Source of the DNA: Lachnospiraceae bacterium
GTDB lineage: Bacteria; Bacillota; Clostridia; Lachnospirales; Lachnospiraceae
Assembly (NCBI GenBank): GCA_902363835.1
Contig: CABJBM010000026.1
Location: 23,285-87,284, forward strand
Direction of reading: 5' to 3'
DNA length: 64,000 nt
In this document: piece by piece, positions 28,324-40,700 of the stretch
How the letters are laid out: the number at the start of each line of letters is the position of its first letter
Numbering within the stretch: position 1 is the stretch's first letter
The notes under the pieces: generated by a model
What the model was told of the DNA's origin: nothing
Database searches by the model: none
What the model saw: only the letters and a program-made list of their open reading frames with translations
Position numbers and translations under genes: made by a program

Positions 28324-28687
28324 AGCTCACTCCTCCTAATAATTTTGCTTTCATTACATAGCCATTTTTCAAATGCTGCAACCGCACAACTGCTTCTATA
28401 TATATTTATTATGGTCATAACCCGCTTCTTTGTCAAGCATGGCTGAGAATCAGATGGTCAGGTATATGGTATTTGCACTATGTATACAAAAGCCCCCATT
28501 TGCTATGGCATGAAGCCTGCCTGGCAAATAGGGGTTGAATCCTGAATTATTACAGTTGTCCCATGTTCTTTCCACTTTCCTTTATATATAATAAGGACAT
28601 GAAAAGACTATTTATACCTCTTACCCTTGATAAATACAGGGTGAGGAAGAATCGATGGAGACCATCCTTGTTTTTTACTTCCGCATT
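28324..28687. other. Spacer between oxidoreductase and YhcH-like gene
   Basis: About 360 bases with the terminator at 28493-28534. The remaining A/T-rich sequence should carry the promoter of the oxidoreductase gene, but none is obvious. The reading frame at 28563-28793 on the plus strand has no family features. Confidence 0.4.
28493..28534 (-). terminator. Terminator after the YhcH-like gene
   Basis: On the minus strand CCCCTATTTGC pairs with GCAAATGGGGG and is followed by CTTTTG. A 20-base loop separates the arms. It lies about 155 bases past the YhcH-like stop. Confidence 0.6.
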
Positions 28688-29161
28688 TTATAATGTATCT
28701 ACTTTCACTTTTAATATAATCTTCTTTATGGCCTCAGGGGCTCCCATCTGGCAGCAAGGCCTGTGGACATCTTCCGGGAAAAATATGGCATAGCAGCCTT
28801 CTGTCATGGGAAGCATCAGCTCTTTTACATCTTCTCTCTCTTTGTAAAAAAGCACATCATTTTCTTCCAGCAAATCCTCCAGTACTTCTCCATGACCACA
28901 GTCAGGATAAAAACCGATTAATTCCTGGCCGCGCACCATATACTGGACATCAATATATTTTCTATGCACTTCCGGTCTCTTTTCCTCTTTTGGCCCGGTA
29001 GTGACTTCATTAATCTGCAGAATTAAATTGTCCCCATCCAAAGGATACTTTCCGTGATGCATTTCTGTTACATCCGTCTCCCTTAAGATCTGTATTGCTT
29101 TACGGATTTTCTCCGTATAAGCACCTTCCGTCTCCGCTGAACCAATATGTCCGTAAATCAT
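28688..29161 (-). CDS. YhcH/YjgK/YiaL family protein
   Basis: A 157-residue single-domain cupin-like protein of the DUF386 family. Signatures are GKYPLDGDNLILQINEVTT, EVHRKYIDVQYMVRG and FFPEDVHRPCCQMG, whose His and Glu residues form the presumed metal site. Relatives sit in sialic acid and sugar-acid operons and may be sugar anomerases or epimerases; the substrate here is not known. AGGAAAGGGG precedes the ATG. Two LacI-type operators lie upstream. Confidence 0.88.
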   Translation of the reverse strand: MIYGHIGSAETEGAYTEKIRKAIQILRETDVTEMHHGKYPLDGDNLILQINEVTTGPKEEKRPEVHRKYIDVQYMVRGQELIGFYPDCGHGEVLEDLLEENDVLFYKEREDVKELMLPMTEGCYAIFFPEDVHRPCCQMGAPEAIKKIILKVKVDTL

Positions 29162-29182
29162 AAATGTTCCCCTTTCCTCTTT

Positions 29183-29194
29183 GCAATCGATTGC
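29183..29194. promoter_or_regulatory. LacI-type operator, proximal
   Basis: GCAATCGATTGC is a perfect 12-base palindrome 22 bases ahead of the YhcH-like start codon. It has the central CG and the length typical of LacI-family operators and lies between the lacI-type gene and its likely target. Confidence 0.6.
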
Positions 29195-29323
29195 GTAACT
29201 CTTTATTTAGGATATCAGTTTTTTTCTGGGGAATCAATCATATTAATTGCCAAATTCCTTCATATGCTTTTGTGATTTTTTAACATAAATATTATTAAAA
29301 CTCAGAAAATAACGGTTGTCTTT

Positions 29324-29335
29324 GAAATCGATTGA
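29324..29335. promoter_or_regulatory. LacI-type operator, distal
   Basis: GAAATCGATTGA contains AATCGATT, the same core as the proximal site, with centres 141 bases apart. Paired sites at this distance are compatible with looping by a LacI-type tetramer. Confidence 0.45.
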
Positions 29336-29440
29336 ACGAAGCCTGGAATCTGCACGGTTGGGAAAGCCTGCTTTTTGCGGTGTCCTCTCCGCTATCAGAT
29401 AGCTGCTTTGGAAATCCGCTTGAAAATCTTTAGAAGTTTT

Positions 29441-30451
29441 TCAGCTGCTTTCCCTTTGAATGATGTCGGTAAATATTTTCATGCCATGAGGCGTATCCTT
29501 CCCTTCAAGAGCTTCCAGCAGGATTCGGGAAGCGTTCTGGCAGACCTCTACCAGTTTATTATCTAATGTGGTCAGCTTTGGGGTACAGATTTTTCCATAC
29601 AGGGTATTATCGATCCCAATCACGGCAATCTGGCCCGGGACAGCAATTCCCTTTTCATGACATACCTGCAGCCCGCCCACAGCCAGTAAATCAATGGAAT
29701 AGATAATTCCGTTTACCTCAGGACATTTCATGATAATTTCTTCCGTTGCCTGTCTTCCTCTTTCAATTGTATGTTCCGGAGCCGTATCATCGTCTGCCGC
29801 ATAAAAAACAAACCTTTCCCCATTTCTAAGCCCATGTTTCTCAAGGCCGTTCTTAAAGCCAAGTATTTTGCTGTTGTTGGAAGGAGTTATGGAATCAACG
29901 GCAAAAGCCAGATTGCGGCGGCCCCTTTTTACCAGCAGATCCACACATTCCTCCACTCCCTGTTTTTCAGCCACCAGGATTCCCCGCACGTTAGGCAGAT
30001 CCAGGGAACCGTTTACAAGCACAATGGGGATATCTGCCAAATGCTCTTTAATACTTTTTTCCACCTCCAATGTTCCAAACATGGACCCGATCAGGATAGC
30101 CCCTTCTACTCTTCTTTGTTCCAGGATTTTAATGTATTCCGCTTTTTTCTCCGGAGTTATTCCTGTACTGAGGGTAATACAGGTATAACCTCTTTTTGTC
30201 ATTTCCTGTTCAATGATATAGGCAGACTCCGTATGATGGGCAATGCGGATATCTTCGATCAAAATCCCCACAATCTTTGAAGATTGGGTCACAAGGCCCC
30301 GGGCTGCCTCATTAGGGGAATAATTGTACTCTTCTAAAAGCCTTCTTATCCGTTCCTTTGTCGCTTCACCGACTCCCGGCTTATCATTGATCACACGGGA
30401 AACCGTGCTGGCAGAAACTCCCGCTTTTTTTGCAATATCATAAATTGTCAT
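29441..30451 (-). CDS. LacI family transcriptional regulator
   Basis: The 336-residue protein opens MTIYDIAKKAGVSASTVSRV, the classic LacI helix-turn-helix, followed by the NEAARGL hinge helix and a periplasmic-binding-like sugar domain from about 60. AGAGGTAAG precedes the ATG. Its gene reads toward the YhcH-like and oxidoreductase genes, and two AATCGATT operators lie between, so it probably represses them. The effector is unknown. Confidence 0.93.
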   Translation of the reverse strand: MTIYDIAKKAGVSASTVSRVINDKPGVGEATKERIRRLLEEYNYSPNEAARGLVTQSSKIVGILIEDIRIAHHTESAYIIEQEMTKRGYTCITLSTGITPEKKAEYIKILEQRRVEGAILIGSMFGTLEVEKSIKEHLADIPIVLVNGSLDLPNVRGILVAEKQGVEECVDLLVKRGRRNLAFAVDSITPSNNSKILGFKNGLEKHGLRNGERFVFYAADDDTAPEHTIERGRQATEEIIMKCPEVNGIIYSIDLLAVGGLQVCHEKGIAVPGQIAVIGIDNTLYGKICTPKLTTLDNKLVEVCQNASRILLEALEGKDTPHGMKIFTDIIQRESS

Positions 30452-30628
30452 TGACTTACCTCTTTTTAGTGAAATAGGATTGTATTTATACTAGCATTTC
30501 AATTTATAATATTCAATAACAGATTCTCATGATGTACTGTATCTTCAACTGTATCTTCATTACCGGGACCCGGATTGTTCCTATCAGGCAGCCTTCCGGC
30601 AGCCATAACAGCCTGGCTCTTTTTAAGG

Positions 30629-31705
30629 TCACTGGTTCTGTTCTTCTGTTTCCCGTATTTCCTTTCTTTTTCTTTCTTTTTTAAGAATGATCAGCAGTAT
30701 AAGCATGATTACCAGGAAGATTGTGAGAATTGCCAAGGTAACGGAATTTGTCAGCAGCCATTTTAAAAAATTCCAGAATCCGATTTTGCCATTTCGTTCG
30801 TAGATTGCAGTTGCCTGCTTTTGGTAAATAAGCTGACCTGTTTGATTCTCTGCATCTGCTTCAATGTAAACTCCATGATAAACATTGGCTTCAATGGAAG
30901 GGAAGGTTACCTCCCCTCCATAGATTCCCCTGATGTCTTTTACCAGCTTCCGGCCATAAGCGGTTGCTTTCCGGATCCTTTCTCCCTCCTTTCCTGCAGG
31001 TTTTCCCTCCCACTGGATCCTGGTGATTTTGTAGTATTGGAGGGGCAGATTTAAATAATCCAGAAACTGAACCTCATGATCTATTAAAGGAGAATCATTA
31101 GAAATTTCAATCTGGCCCAACATATAGGAATCCGCATCATACCCGGTTACTGTAATAGGAAATGTAAAATTATAATCCCAATAAGTACCTTCCTCCCTAT
31201 AATCAACCGCAGGAAGCCTTACTATTAATTCCTGCTTCAGATCTTCATTCACAACTTTGACCTCCCCATATTCCGGAAGGGAATCTATGTATTCTACCCC
31301 TTTGTATAGTATAGAAGCTTCTGAATATTTTGTGGTTTCTTCCGTAATTACTTTTGTAAGCCGGCTGGTTTTCAGAATATATTTTTTTCCGTTTTTCTCT
31401 ATTGTGTTTTCAGGGACATATTCCTTGGGGTCTCCAACAAAGGGGGAGGAATCATATGTGATGGTATCATCTGGAGGGATCTCTTCCACATTATCTATTT
31501 GAACGGATTTCAGCTGATAGATAATTCCATCTTTTTCGTAGACTTCTTTAAACTGGGACTTTCCGTCGTCTGCCTTTATAGATGTTTTGTATTCCTTTTT
31601 CATTTCAAAAGACTTTTCTTCTGCATGTGACATGCTGCCACCTCCCAGAACCAGAGATGCGATAAGGGACATGGCAATAAAGCTTTTCTTAAACTTGTTC
31701 TTCAT
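30629..31705 (-). CDS. Exported protein with C-terminal membrane anchor, partner of giant surface protein
   Basis: I do not recognise a family. The 358-residue protein has a signal peptide (about 1-28, ending SMSHAEE), a beta-rich extracellular region (about 30-305), one membrane helix (about 312-338) and a charged Lys/Arg/Glu tail, so it should be fixed in the membrane and face outward. It has no Cys lipobox and no LPXTG. Its start lies inside the last codons of the giant surface gene, overlapping by 17 bases, so the two are translationally linked. It may help export, fold or anchor the giant protein. Confidence 0.7.
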   Translation of the reverse strand: MKNKFKKSFIAMSLIASLVLGGGSMSHAEEKSFEMKKEYKTSIKADDGKSQFKEVYEKDGIIYQLKSVQIDNVEEIPPDDTITYDSSPFVGDPKEYVPENTIEKNGKKYILKTSRLTKVITEETTKYSEASILYKGVEYIDSLPEYGEVKVVNEDLKQELIVRLPAVDYREEGTYWDYNFTFPITVTGYDADSYMLGQIEISNDSPLIDHEVQFLDYLNLPLQYYKITRIQWEGKPAGKEGERIRKATAYGRKLVKDIRGIYGGEVTFPSIEANVYHGVYIEADAENQTGQLIYQKQATAIYERNGKIGFWNFLKWLLTNSVTLAILTIFLVIMLILLIILKKERKRKEIRETEEQNQ

Positions 31706-34700
31706 TTTTCTTATCTCTTCTCCTCCTCACAATGGCAATACTGGACACAGCTCCGATTAAGCCTATTCCTATAAGCACTCCCCCTCCCAGTCCTATGTCT
31801 CCTGTTTCCGGAAGCCTGCTCAACCAGTTCCAGAATCCTTTTCCCTTATGATTGATGATTCCAAGACCATTTAGGGCTGACTGATATGTTGCCGTAATAA
31901 AGCCTTTTTTCTTCACATGTGGCCGACGGTTATACAGCACCAATTCTCCCCTTACAGTCCCATCATCAGATATATAAATTGTTAAATAATTATCAGTTTT
32001 TATATATTTTTCAGGGGCTTTTATTTCATGTACGGTATATTTACCTGCGCGTTGGGGAAGGAATGAAGTCTCACCGTTTCCATCTGTTATTCCCGTTGAT
32101 ACGGGCATTCCGGTTTCATTTCTTATTTCCAGTTCTGCTCCCTCTAACCCTTCTAAGGTTTCAGCATCTGCTTTTTGAATCAGAACTTCCGGAGAAGGGT
32201 AATTTGCAACTGATATTATACTGCGATCTGATACCTCACCGTTTTGAATGGTAAAGAAGTAGGTATGATCTGTTGCAAGGTAACCGGGGGCTGTTCTTGT
32301 TTCTTTGTATGTATAGGTTCCATTAGCCGGAATATTGAATCTTGCATATCCATCCTCTCCTGTGTTTACAGTCATGTACAGACTTCCGTCAGGGCGGTAA
32401 ATGGAAAATTCCACGCCTTTAATTCCCTGTCCGGTAACTGCGTCTACTTTATAGAGGTACATTTTATTTGAACCAGGACTTTGCTTCTTTGGATCTGTCA
32501 TCGTAACTTCCAATAACTCCGTTTCCTTTGGCACTGTAAATGCTATATCAGCAGAAAGAAGATATCCTGATGGGGCTTTCACCTCATGAAGGTAATAGTT
32601 TTCTCCTGCCACTAATCTTCCAGTGATATCTATAGCCTCACCTGTTGTTTCAAAATCCGGAATAACAACACTTTTTTGCTGATCCAATACCTGTAAAACA
32701 GCTCCTTTTAACGGCTGCCCGGATGAATCTACTTTCTTTAATCGAACCACAGTAACATCATTTTTCATTTCAACAATATCAACCGTTCCGTTTTTGCTTA
32801 CGGTAAAAGAAACACTTTCTGCATAAGTATATCCATGTGCAGGACGGATTTCATGGAGCCAGTAATGCTCTCCTGCTTTTAATTTTGCAATAAGCTCGTG
32901 AGGCTGTTCTCCGGATATCCACTCTTCCACAACATTTCCATCCTTGTCTTTTATGCTCATATGATTCCCTGGCAGCTCTTCCTTGCCTGTTATAGTCTTT
33001 TTAGACAGAATTACATGGGTTGGATTATCTATCATAACAATAATATCTGTACCGCCTTTTAAGCTGACTGTAAAGGGTATATCTTCTGCATAGGCATATC
33101 CATCTGCCGGACTGACCTCGTGAAGCCAGTAATTTTTTCCGGCTTCCAGCTGGCCTTTTAATTCCTCAAACTGCTGTCCGGTCGTAAAGATAAGGTCATC
33201 ACCGGCATTTAATCCATTGCCAGTCCTAAGTGCCTTGGTTGGAGACTTATCTTCATTTAAAACTTGAAGAACACTTCCTGGTAACTGTCTAATGGCCTCC
33301 GATGGGGTTTCGATTAAAAGAGAACCTTTGAGTTTCTTTATTAAAACCTCTGTTTTTCTATCTTTCATCATTACCATGATTGTTTCTGCTTCTTCCGGAA
33401 CAGTGAAGGTTACTTTCTCGCTACAGGCATATCCGGATGGAGGTTCTTCCTCTATCAGCTCATAGGTGGTTCCGGCTGTTAAGAGTCCTTTTATAAATAC
33501 TGGCTTTCCTTCTGGTGTTAAAGAAATAATGACAGTACCTGTTTCCTGTTCCCGGATAGAGAAACGCCCTCCGGTTAGTAGTTCTCCGGTTACTTCATCT
33601 ACCTTTTTAATTTCTATCTCCGTCTTTTTATCTTGCATAATAATGGTTTCCGGAATGCCGCTTTCCTCTGCCGTAAAGAATATCTCCTTTTCGTAAGTGT
33701 AACCTTCTGGAGAAAGTTCTTCCCTGACTGAGTACTTCTTCCCTGGGATAATGAGTTCTGCGGGAATGACAATCTTCTCTCCTTTCTCTTTGGTAAATTC
33801 ATAGATCACAGTTCCTGTTTCTCCATCTATAAGTCTGTACCTGCCTCCTGCAAGCTCTTCTCCGGTTTCTGCATCCACTTTGGAGAAATATAAATGTACC
33901 GGACGGTCCTCCATATCCACGTTATCAACCATTCCCAAAGCATTTATCTGGAAGCGGTATACTCCGCTTGTAAGGCTGCCTCCGTCACTATACGTTGTGG
34001 TTTCCATGAGGCGATAACTTCCTCCTGCTGTCAGGACCTCCCGAATCGTTTCATCGTTCCGGTTGTTTATAAATACTGCGCTTTGCATGGCCCTTGATAC
34101 CTCTCCCGTTATTGTTTCTTTTTCCGTCTGCCCAGTGGAAGATGGTATGTTTTCATAGCCGTCTTTTTTCTCCTTTGTAATCTCATATCTGGTTCCGTAA
34201 GGAAGGCCTGCAAAGGTAATAAAGCCATTGCCGGTTATGGTGATATTTCCTTCTCCTTTAATCCGATTTTCTGAAGAACCGCCGTATGCCTGGTATCCGG
34301 TTAGAGTTTTTCCAGCAGAGTCCGTAAATCGTACACGGAAGGTAAACTCGTCTGCCTGATCCTCAGCGTGCCCCGTACTATCGGGTATTCCTGTCCCGGT
34401 CAGCTTATTTATGATGGTAATGGAGCCATCCGAAACAACGGGATTTGTAAGAGCAGTATGTTTTGTAACTGCATTTACGTTTGTTTCAAAATATGCCTTT
34501 GCCTGTGTTCCTGTTTCACCGCTGACCACAGCTATCAAATCTACCGTTCCGCTATCATGGGCAGCTATATCCGTAAGGTTCCAGGTGACAATTCCATTTT
34601 GCTCCACTCCATAATCTGTGGATCTTAAATATTCAAGTCCATCTGTAAGGTCCGCTTTGATCCGGATATCTGCCGGATGGTTATAAGAATTGACATAGGA

Positions 34701-37700
34701 AACCGTGTATTTTATGAGGTTTCCAGTTTTTACTGCACTGTGGCCCACTCCCACGCTGCCTGTTACCTGAGCAATGGGATCTTCCCTGGTTACTGGATTT
34801 TTGATTGTATAATCATGGTTATCCTCATTGACGGTCCAGCTTGCAAGGACGTTTCCTTCTGCATCAGTCAGCTCCTGCCTGGTTTCCAAATAGGTCCTGG
34901 AAGGAAGGGAGTAAAACTCGTTTTCATTAAAATAGAGCCGTTTCGTTTCCTTAAAGGACTTTTCCGTCCTGCCATCGGAGTACCTGGTGTATTCGGTAAT
35001 CTCATATAAATGACCGTCTATCATGCCGTCTTCTGCGGTTACACCCTGGCCGCTTCCTGTCCCTACAAAAGGTGGTAACTCAGTTCCTACGTCTAAATCC
35101 TTTAATACTGTATAGACCTTTACAGGGACCCGTCCGGTTACAGTAAGGGCTTCAATGAAGCCATTCTCACTTGCCAGCCTTAAAACGCTAAAGCTGTTTG
35201 AGACATTTCGGATTCCGGTTCCCGCCTTATTCAGGGTAAAGATCACCGGCTTTGAAGGGGCGTATCCCAATGGAGCTTTTAGTTCTTCCATAATGTATAC
35301 CTGGTTTGCTGACAGCTTCTTTGTCAGGGTAAAACCATCCGGCCCTGAAACTAAAGTCTCAATGGCTTGTCCATCCTTTTGATATTCTCCATTAACTGCC
35401 ACTGCATGATACACAGCGATTTCTGCACCTTCCACAGCCATTCCATTATCAAAGTTTGTCTTTTTAAAATGAATCTCTGTAGGATTATTCAAAACCTGAC
35501 AGGTATAAAGAGCCTCCTTTCTGCTTTCAGTTCCATCAAACTGGAACTTCTTCATTCCTTCGGAGATCTGGTATAAATCTGGCGGTGAAATTTCTTCTAT
35601 GGTATACGTGTAAGGCTTTATGATTCCGTCTGTCTGCACCAGGCCCACTGGGAGTCCGGTTATGTCTGCCTTTCCATCTATGCCGGTTGTCATGTACCAG
35701 ACAGCCCCTATATCCTGGTTTGTCACCTTAAACCGGGCGTTTTCCAGTCCTTTCCCGGTATCAGAAGCCTTCTTCATGATTTCCAGCTTTCCAGCAGCAG
35801 GAGCATTTACGACCCGGTAAATAGAAATCCTTTCTGCTCCTACAAGAATCTTTACCGGCTCTATTTTTTGCATGTAAGACGGAGGTTTTAACTCTGCGAT
35901 ATAAAAGGTCCCATAAGGGATTTTATCAATCCTGTGAGGCTTTAAATCTCCCAGGCCAAATCCTTCCGGGATGTTTCCATTAAATCTGTCACTTTCTGTG
36001 TATCTTCCATCCGATCCGGAAATCCAGGTTTCAATTAAGTGAGCTTCATCTTCCACAAAGTTCCCGACGTCATCAGCCCGGTATAGGGCAAGTTCTGCTC
36101 CTTCTGCGGCATATTCATTCGTTCCGTCCGAAACCACCTTCAAGATGTTAATATACTTTTCCTCATTTTCCAGACTGATCCTCTGCACACTTCCGATTTC
36201 TTCAAGGATTATTGCTTTGGGATCGGCTGTTTCAAAGCCATCTGGCGTCTTTTCTTCCACCAGGACATAATTTCCTACCCTCTTACCGTCTTTTTCTGCA
36301 TTAAAGGGTAAATAGTCAATCCGGTGCATCCCTTCTAAGGTATCATAACTTTTTATCCCGTTTTCCTCTTTATAGTTGAACTGATATTCAAAGTTCAGAG
36401 GAAGCTTTCCATCTGGATCAAGGGCGCCATTTTTTACATTCCGGTAAATGGTGATTCGAATTGTTTTTCCGGCATCAGTGATCCAGGTCTGGACAGCAGT
36501 GTGCCCCGCTCCATTGGACATTCCCTCTCCTTTTCCGGTTTGAAGGCTTTCGCTGCGCTCTGCCGTCCGCTCCCCATCTTTTGTGTACCAGGTGAGGTAG
36601 GTAAGGGCCTCCCCTTTCTCCCGGTAAGCGTCTTCAAAGTCCGTGATAAAACTGGACTGGTTTTTGGACAGGCCAAGAAGGGCTTTTATACGGTCTATGA
36701 GGCCAGTACTTTTTCCTGTCTTTTCCGTATACTCAGTTAAATCATCGGTCATCCATTCTATGATCTTCTTCTCCCTGTCAAAGACCGGCTTTCCTCCAGC
36801 CATTACGATATTTCCGCTATAGTCTGTCTTTGCTTCATAAAGAGCTAAACCAGCTGCATGGCTGTTTGGGAGCTGCATCTTTTTCCCAGTGCTATCCTCG
36901 TAGTACTTATAAACCTCCAGCTTAGTATGATCGTTCTTTAAATTGATGGTTTGAACACCCCCAACTGCTTTTATAGTTAATTCCATTGTGGATCTAATAA
37001 AACCGCCTGCTGCATCCAATTCCTCAAGGATATAGTCCCCTGCAGGGATTCCCTCAAAGTATTTGGGGGTTCCATCTGTGATCCAGTCAGCCACCACCCG
37101 CACCGGTGCATTATTAACGGTATTTTCTACCGTCCATTCTGCCGGTTTGCTTTCTGTCTTTACCAGATAATACCCTTTCGGGTAAGCCACACTGTCCATG
37201 GTGTAAACTCGCTTCGCCTTGTAGAGTGCCAAATGTGCTCCGGAAACCTGACCGTAACTGTAGGCTCCCTTCGGCTCCGTAACAGTAAGGCTTTCCTGAT
37301 AATCACTCATGACATTTATCCGATACTGATTCGGCGCATCGGTCTTTACAACCTCTGCCTTGATCTTTTCATCCTCCATCCCGGTCTCCTGAACTTCTCT
37401 GGTTTCCTTAATGGCAACGCCTTCCGGAAAGCCTTTTGTGTAGCCTGATGGAACTTTTATTTCTTCCATGATGTACGTTCCTGGGATCACCCGTTTTAGC
37501 ATATCGGCCTGGCCCACTGTCATATCCGTTTTAAATGGATCATTGGGGTACTTCTCTCCTGTAATCCAGGTGTTTTCCATGATCCAGGCTTCGCCCTGGC
37601 GGTGGTAGAGCTTCTTATCGTCTGCGGTATCCTCTTCCTTTCCAATATCTTTTGTGTCGGCCTTGTTATTGATCCTGTAGGCAGCATTGTTATAGGCAGG

Positions 37701-40700
37701 AAGAAGGTCATCGTATTTGTAGCGGATGTAATCCCCGTCAATGTCATAGACAGGATCGCCCTTTTTATAGGTTTCAGCTGATCTCTGGTAATATTCCGGG
37801 AGGCCATGGCCATTCAGAACCGGATTCACGCTTTTATTAAAGTGGTTTCCGTCATAAGTCCCTGTGATGTATTCCTGATCCGTATCAGCATTGATGGAAG
37901 CAATTCTCCAGGTTTTGATCTTTTCCCTGGCAATGACCGCCCCGGTTTTCGTTCGAGAGATCTTTACCGGCCACACCAGGAGCTTTTCACCCTCCTTTGC
38001 AGGGTCTGCCCCGTTATTTCGGGCATAAGCCATGCCGGTGGTGGGATTTACATACGCATCCCGGTTTCCATTGCTGTCAAGGTGATAAAGGATGGTTTCT
38101 GCACTTAAGGTAAAATATTTGTCCATTGAGGAATATTTTACTGCTGCTAGATCCCCTCCGGTTAGTTCGAAGACAGGCTGCCCCGCCTTCAGCACGTAAA
38201 TGGATTCCTGATTTTTTACAAGCACTTTATTCCCGTTCCGGTCATAGCCATAAAGCTTCCCGTCAAGTCCGTTTTCCGTCACCTTCAGCTCACCAAGGGA
38301 ATAGAACAGAATGTCTGCATCTCCCCGCTCAATCGTTCGGTAGGTCCAGATTCCTTCTCCCGTATCTCCGTTTAGGCTTCCTTCCTCATCCTCCTCCCGT
38401 ATAAATTCAATGCTTGTCCCGGCATATCCCTTTAACACCTGAATGGATTGGACATTGTTGTTCCGGTCCCTTATCACTTTTACACCGTCATAGCCATAAT
38501 CCCCTCCGTCTCCGTTTTCTTTGACCTCTATGGCATCATAAAGGGTCATCTGTGCCCCGGCTGCGTAACGGTTGTTATCATCAGCAGTATCTAAGGGTCT
38601 GGATATCAGGCCATAACCTGCAAACACGCCGTCTACATAGACCGGCTCTGCCTCCTCTCCGGCGGCCTTTCTGGATTCTATGTATTCCAGAGTACCTTTG
38701 TACCAGGCATAACCTAAGTAAGTCCCATTCTTGTAGGCATACTCCAGGTTTTCCGTCCCATACTTCTGTTTAAGTTCCAGTTCGGTTCCCTCCAGCCGGG
38801 TGTTGGTCTTATAAGTGACACTCTGATTGGAATCCTTGATTTTAGATACTTCAAGGCGGACCGGAGTATTCCCTACATGGATTCTGGCCATATCTGTTAC
38901 TCCCTGCGGCCCTTCTCCTGTTTTATCTTTGTAAACTGCCGCCGTTACCCGGTTATCCCGGTTTCCGTCCAGGTAATAGGTGGTCTTGTCGGAATAAATT
39001 TCTATGGCTACCGGCTTTGTTCTTACGTATCCAGCTGGGGGCTTCACCTCACAAAGTACATAGGTTCCGGCTCCAAGTGGCTGGGGGGTAATTAAGTATC
39101 CGGTATTCTGATCCTGATAGGAAGTTTCTGTTAAGTCCTCTTCCTTGGCCTGAGGGCCGTCCCTGGTGGTTGTAAAGACTTCAAACTCACCTGTTCTTCG
39201 GCCTTCCTGATCGGTAAGAATCACCTGTTCCGATTCCTTACATATTGGGGTCCCTGCCGGGACAGTTCCCTTCAAGACATTCCCTTCCAGGGCTATATTC
39301 CTGGCTCCCATGGCTACTAAGAATTCCTTTGATCCTTCGATCCGGGTATCTGCTTCATAAAACTTCACCAGGCCGTCCGTATACTCCCCGTCCTCTCTGG
39401 ATGCTGCATAAAGGGCAAATAATGCTCCGTCATGGAGGAGGTTCTCCCCGGTTTCTGAATCCAGTTTTTCAATCCTCAGCTTTGTTTTAAAGAACCTGTT
39501 ATAAAATTTCGTATACCCAAAACCTTTGTATGAACTCTCCCCATTTGGGGAAAGGGCGCTGTCTGCAACCTCTGTAACTGCATTGTTAGATGCCACAATC
39601 GTCCACGGTACAAGCATAGGAGCATATTTTCCATCATAAGCAATCTGTACACCCTGCATGGCCGTTACGTTGTCCTTGTATTCGATTCCAACACTTTCAG
39701 TTGGGAATGGAACATTATTTGCGGTGCCTTTGTTTTCCGCCACGGAACTGTATCGGTAGTATTTTGATACGGCTTCCCTACCGCTTAAGCCTTCTGACAG
39801 GTAATATGGGACATTTCCATCGGTTCTGTTGTCCTGCTCATTGTAGTAGTTCTTATACGGTTTGAATGCGCTCTGGCTCAAGGCAAAATAATCGCCCGGC
39901 CCGGCTCCCGTCACCCCGTTTTTGATGTTGTCAATGTCCATGCCGTACTTGTAAACTTCAAAGTCACCATCCGCATTCCTGCCCTTGATTATATGGACAG
40001 CTTCTTCATTAAAACGGATCTTGTACTTCCTCTCCATCTCAGACTGTGTCATGGCGGCAGAATAATTGTAATAGTCATTAGTCACTTCCGGCGTGGCCTG
40101 GGAACCGTCATAGTCTACATATACAGACGGAAGGGAGACTTCTCGTGGCTTGTCAATCTGGTAATGCTTGTTCTTAAAATCTCCCAGATTACTAAATTTC
40201 GGCTGCTGTTCTGCCACCACATAGGTTCCATAGGGTAAGTACTTGGAAGTGGCGAAATAATAACCGTCGCTGTTTCCGGAGATGTCACCAAATAGGGTAT
40301 TTGCTGATAATGTTGTATGATCCTTATCTGCGCCGCCATCCTGTGCACTGTCCCATGCGATGGAATAAATCTGGTCAAGGTCATATGCAAAGAAAGGCTT
40401 TAAATAGTTTTCTGCCTTTTTAATGGCATTGGACAGAGCCTTATCATAAATTTCATCCTGATAACTTTCGCTATCTGAGGCACTTTGTTTCTCTCCGGCC
40501 TGATTATCCTTAACCATCTTTGCCACTTCATCATCCAGATACCAGGTAATAGCAAACTGGCGGACGTTATCGGAGCGCAGGGCATTATCCGCAGCTATAT
40601 CCGAGGTGTTGATAAGATTCTTGATATCCGGATTATTATGGATGCTTGGATACTGCTTTTCTGCCCCTCCTATTCCAAACAAGAGCTTCTTTATGAGGGC

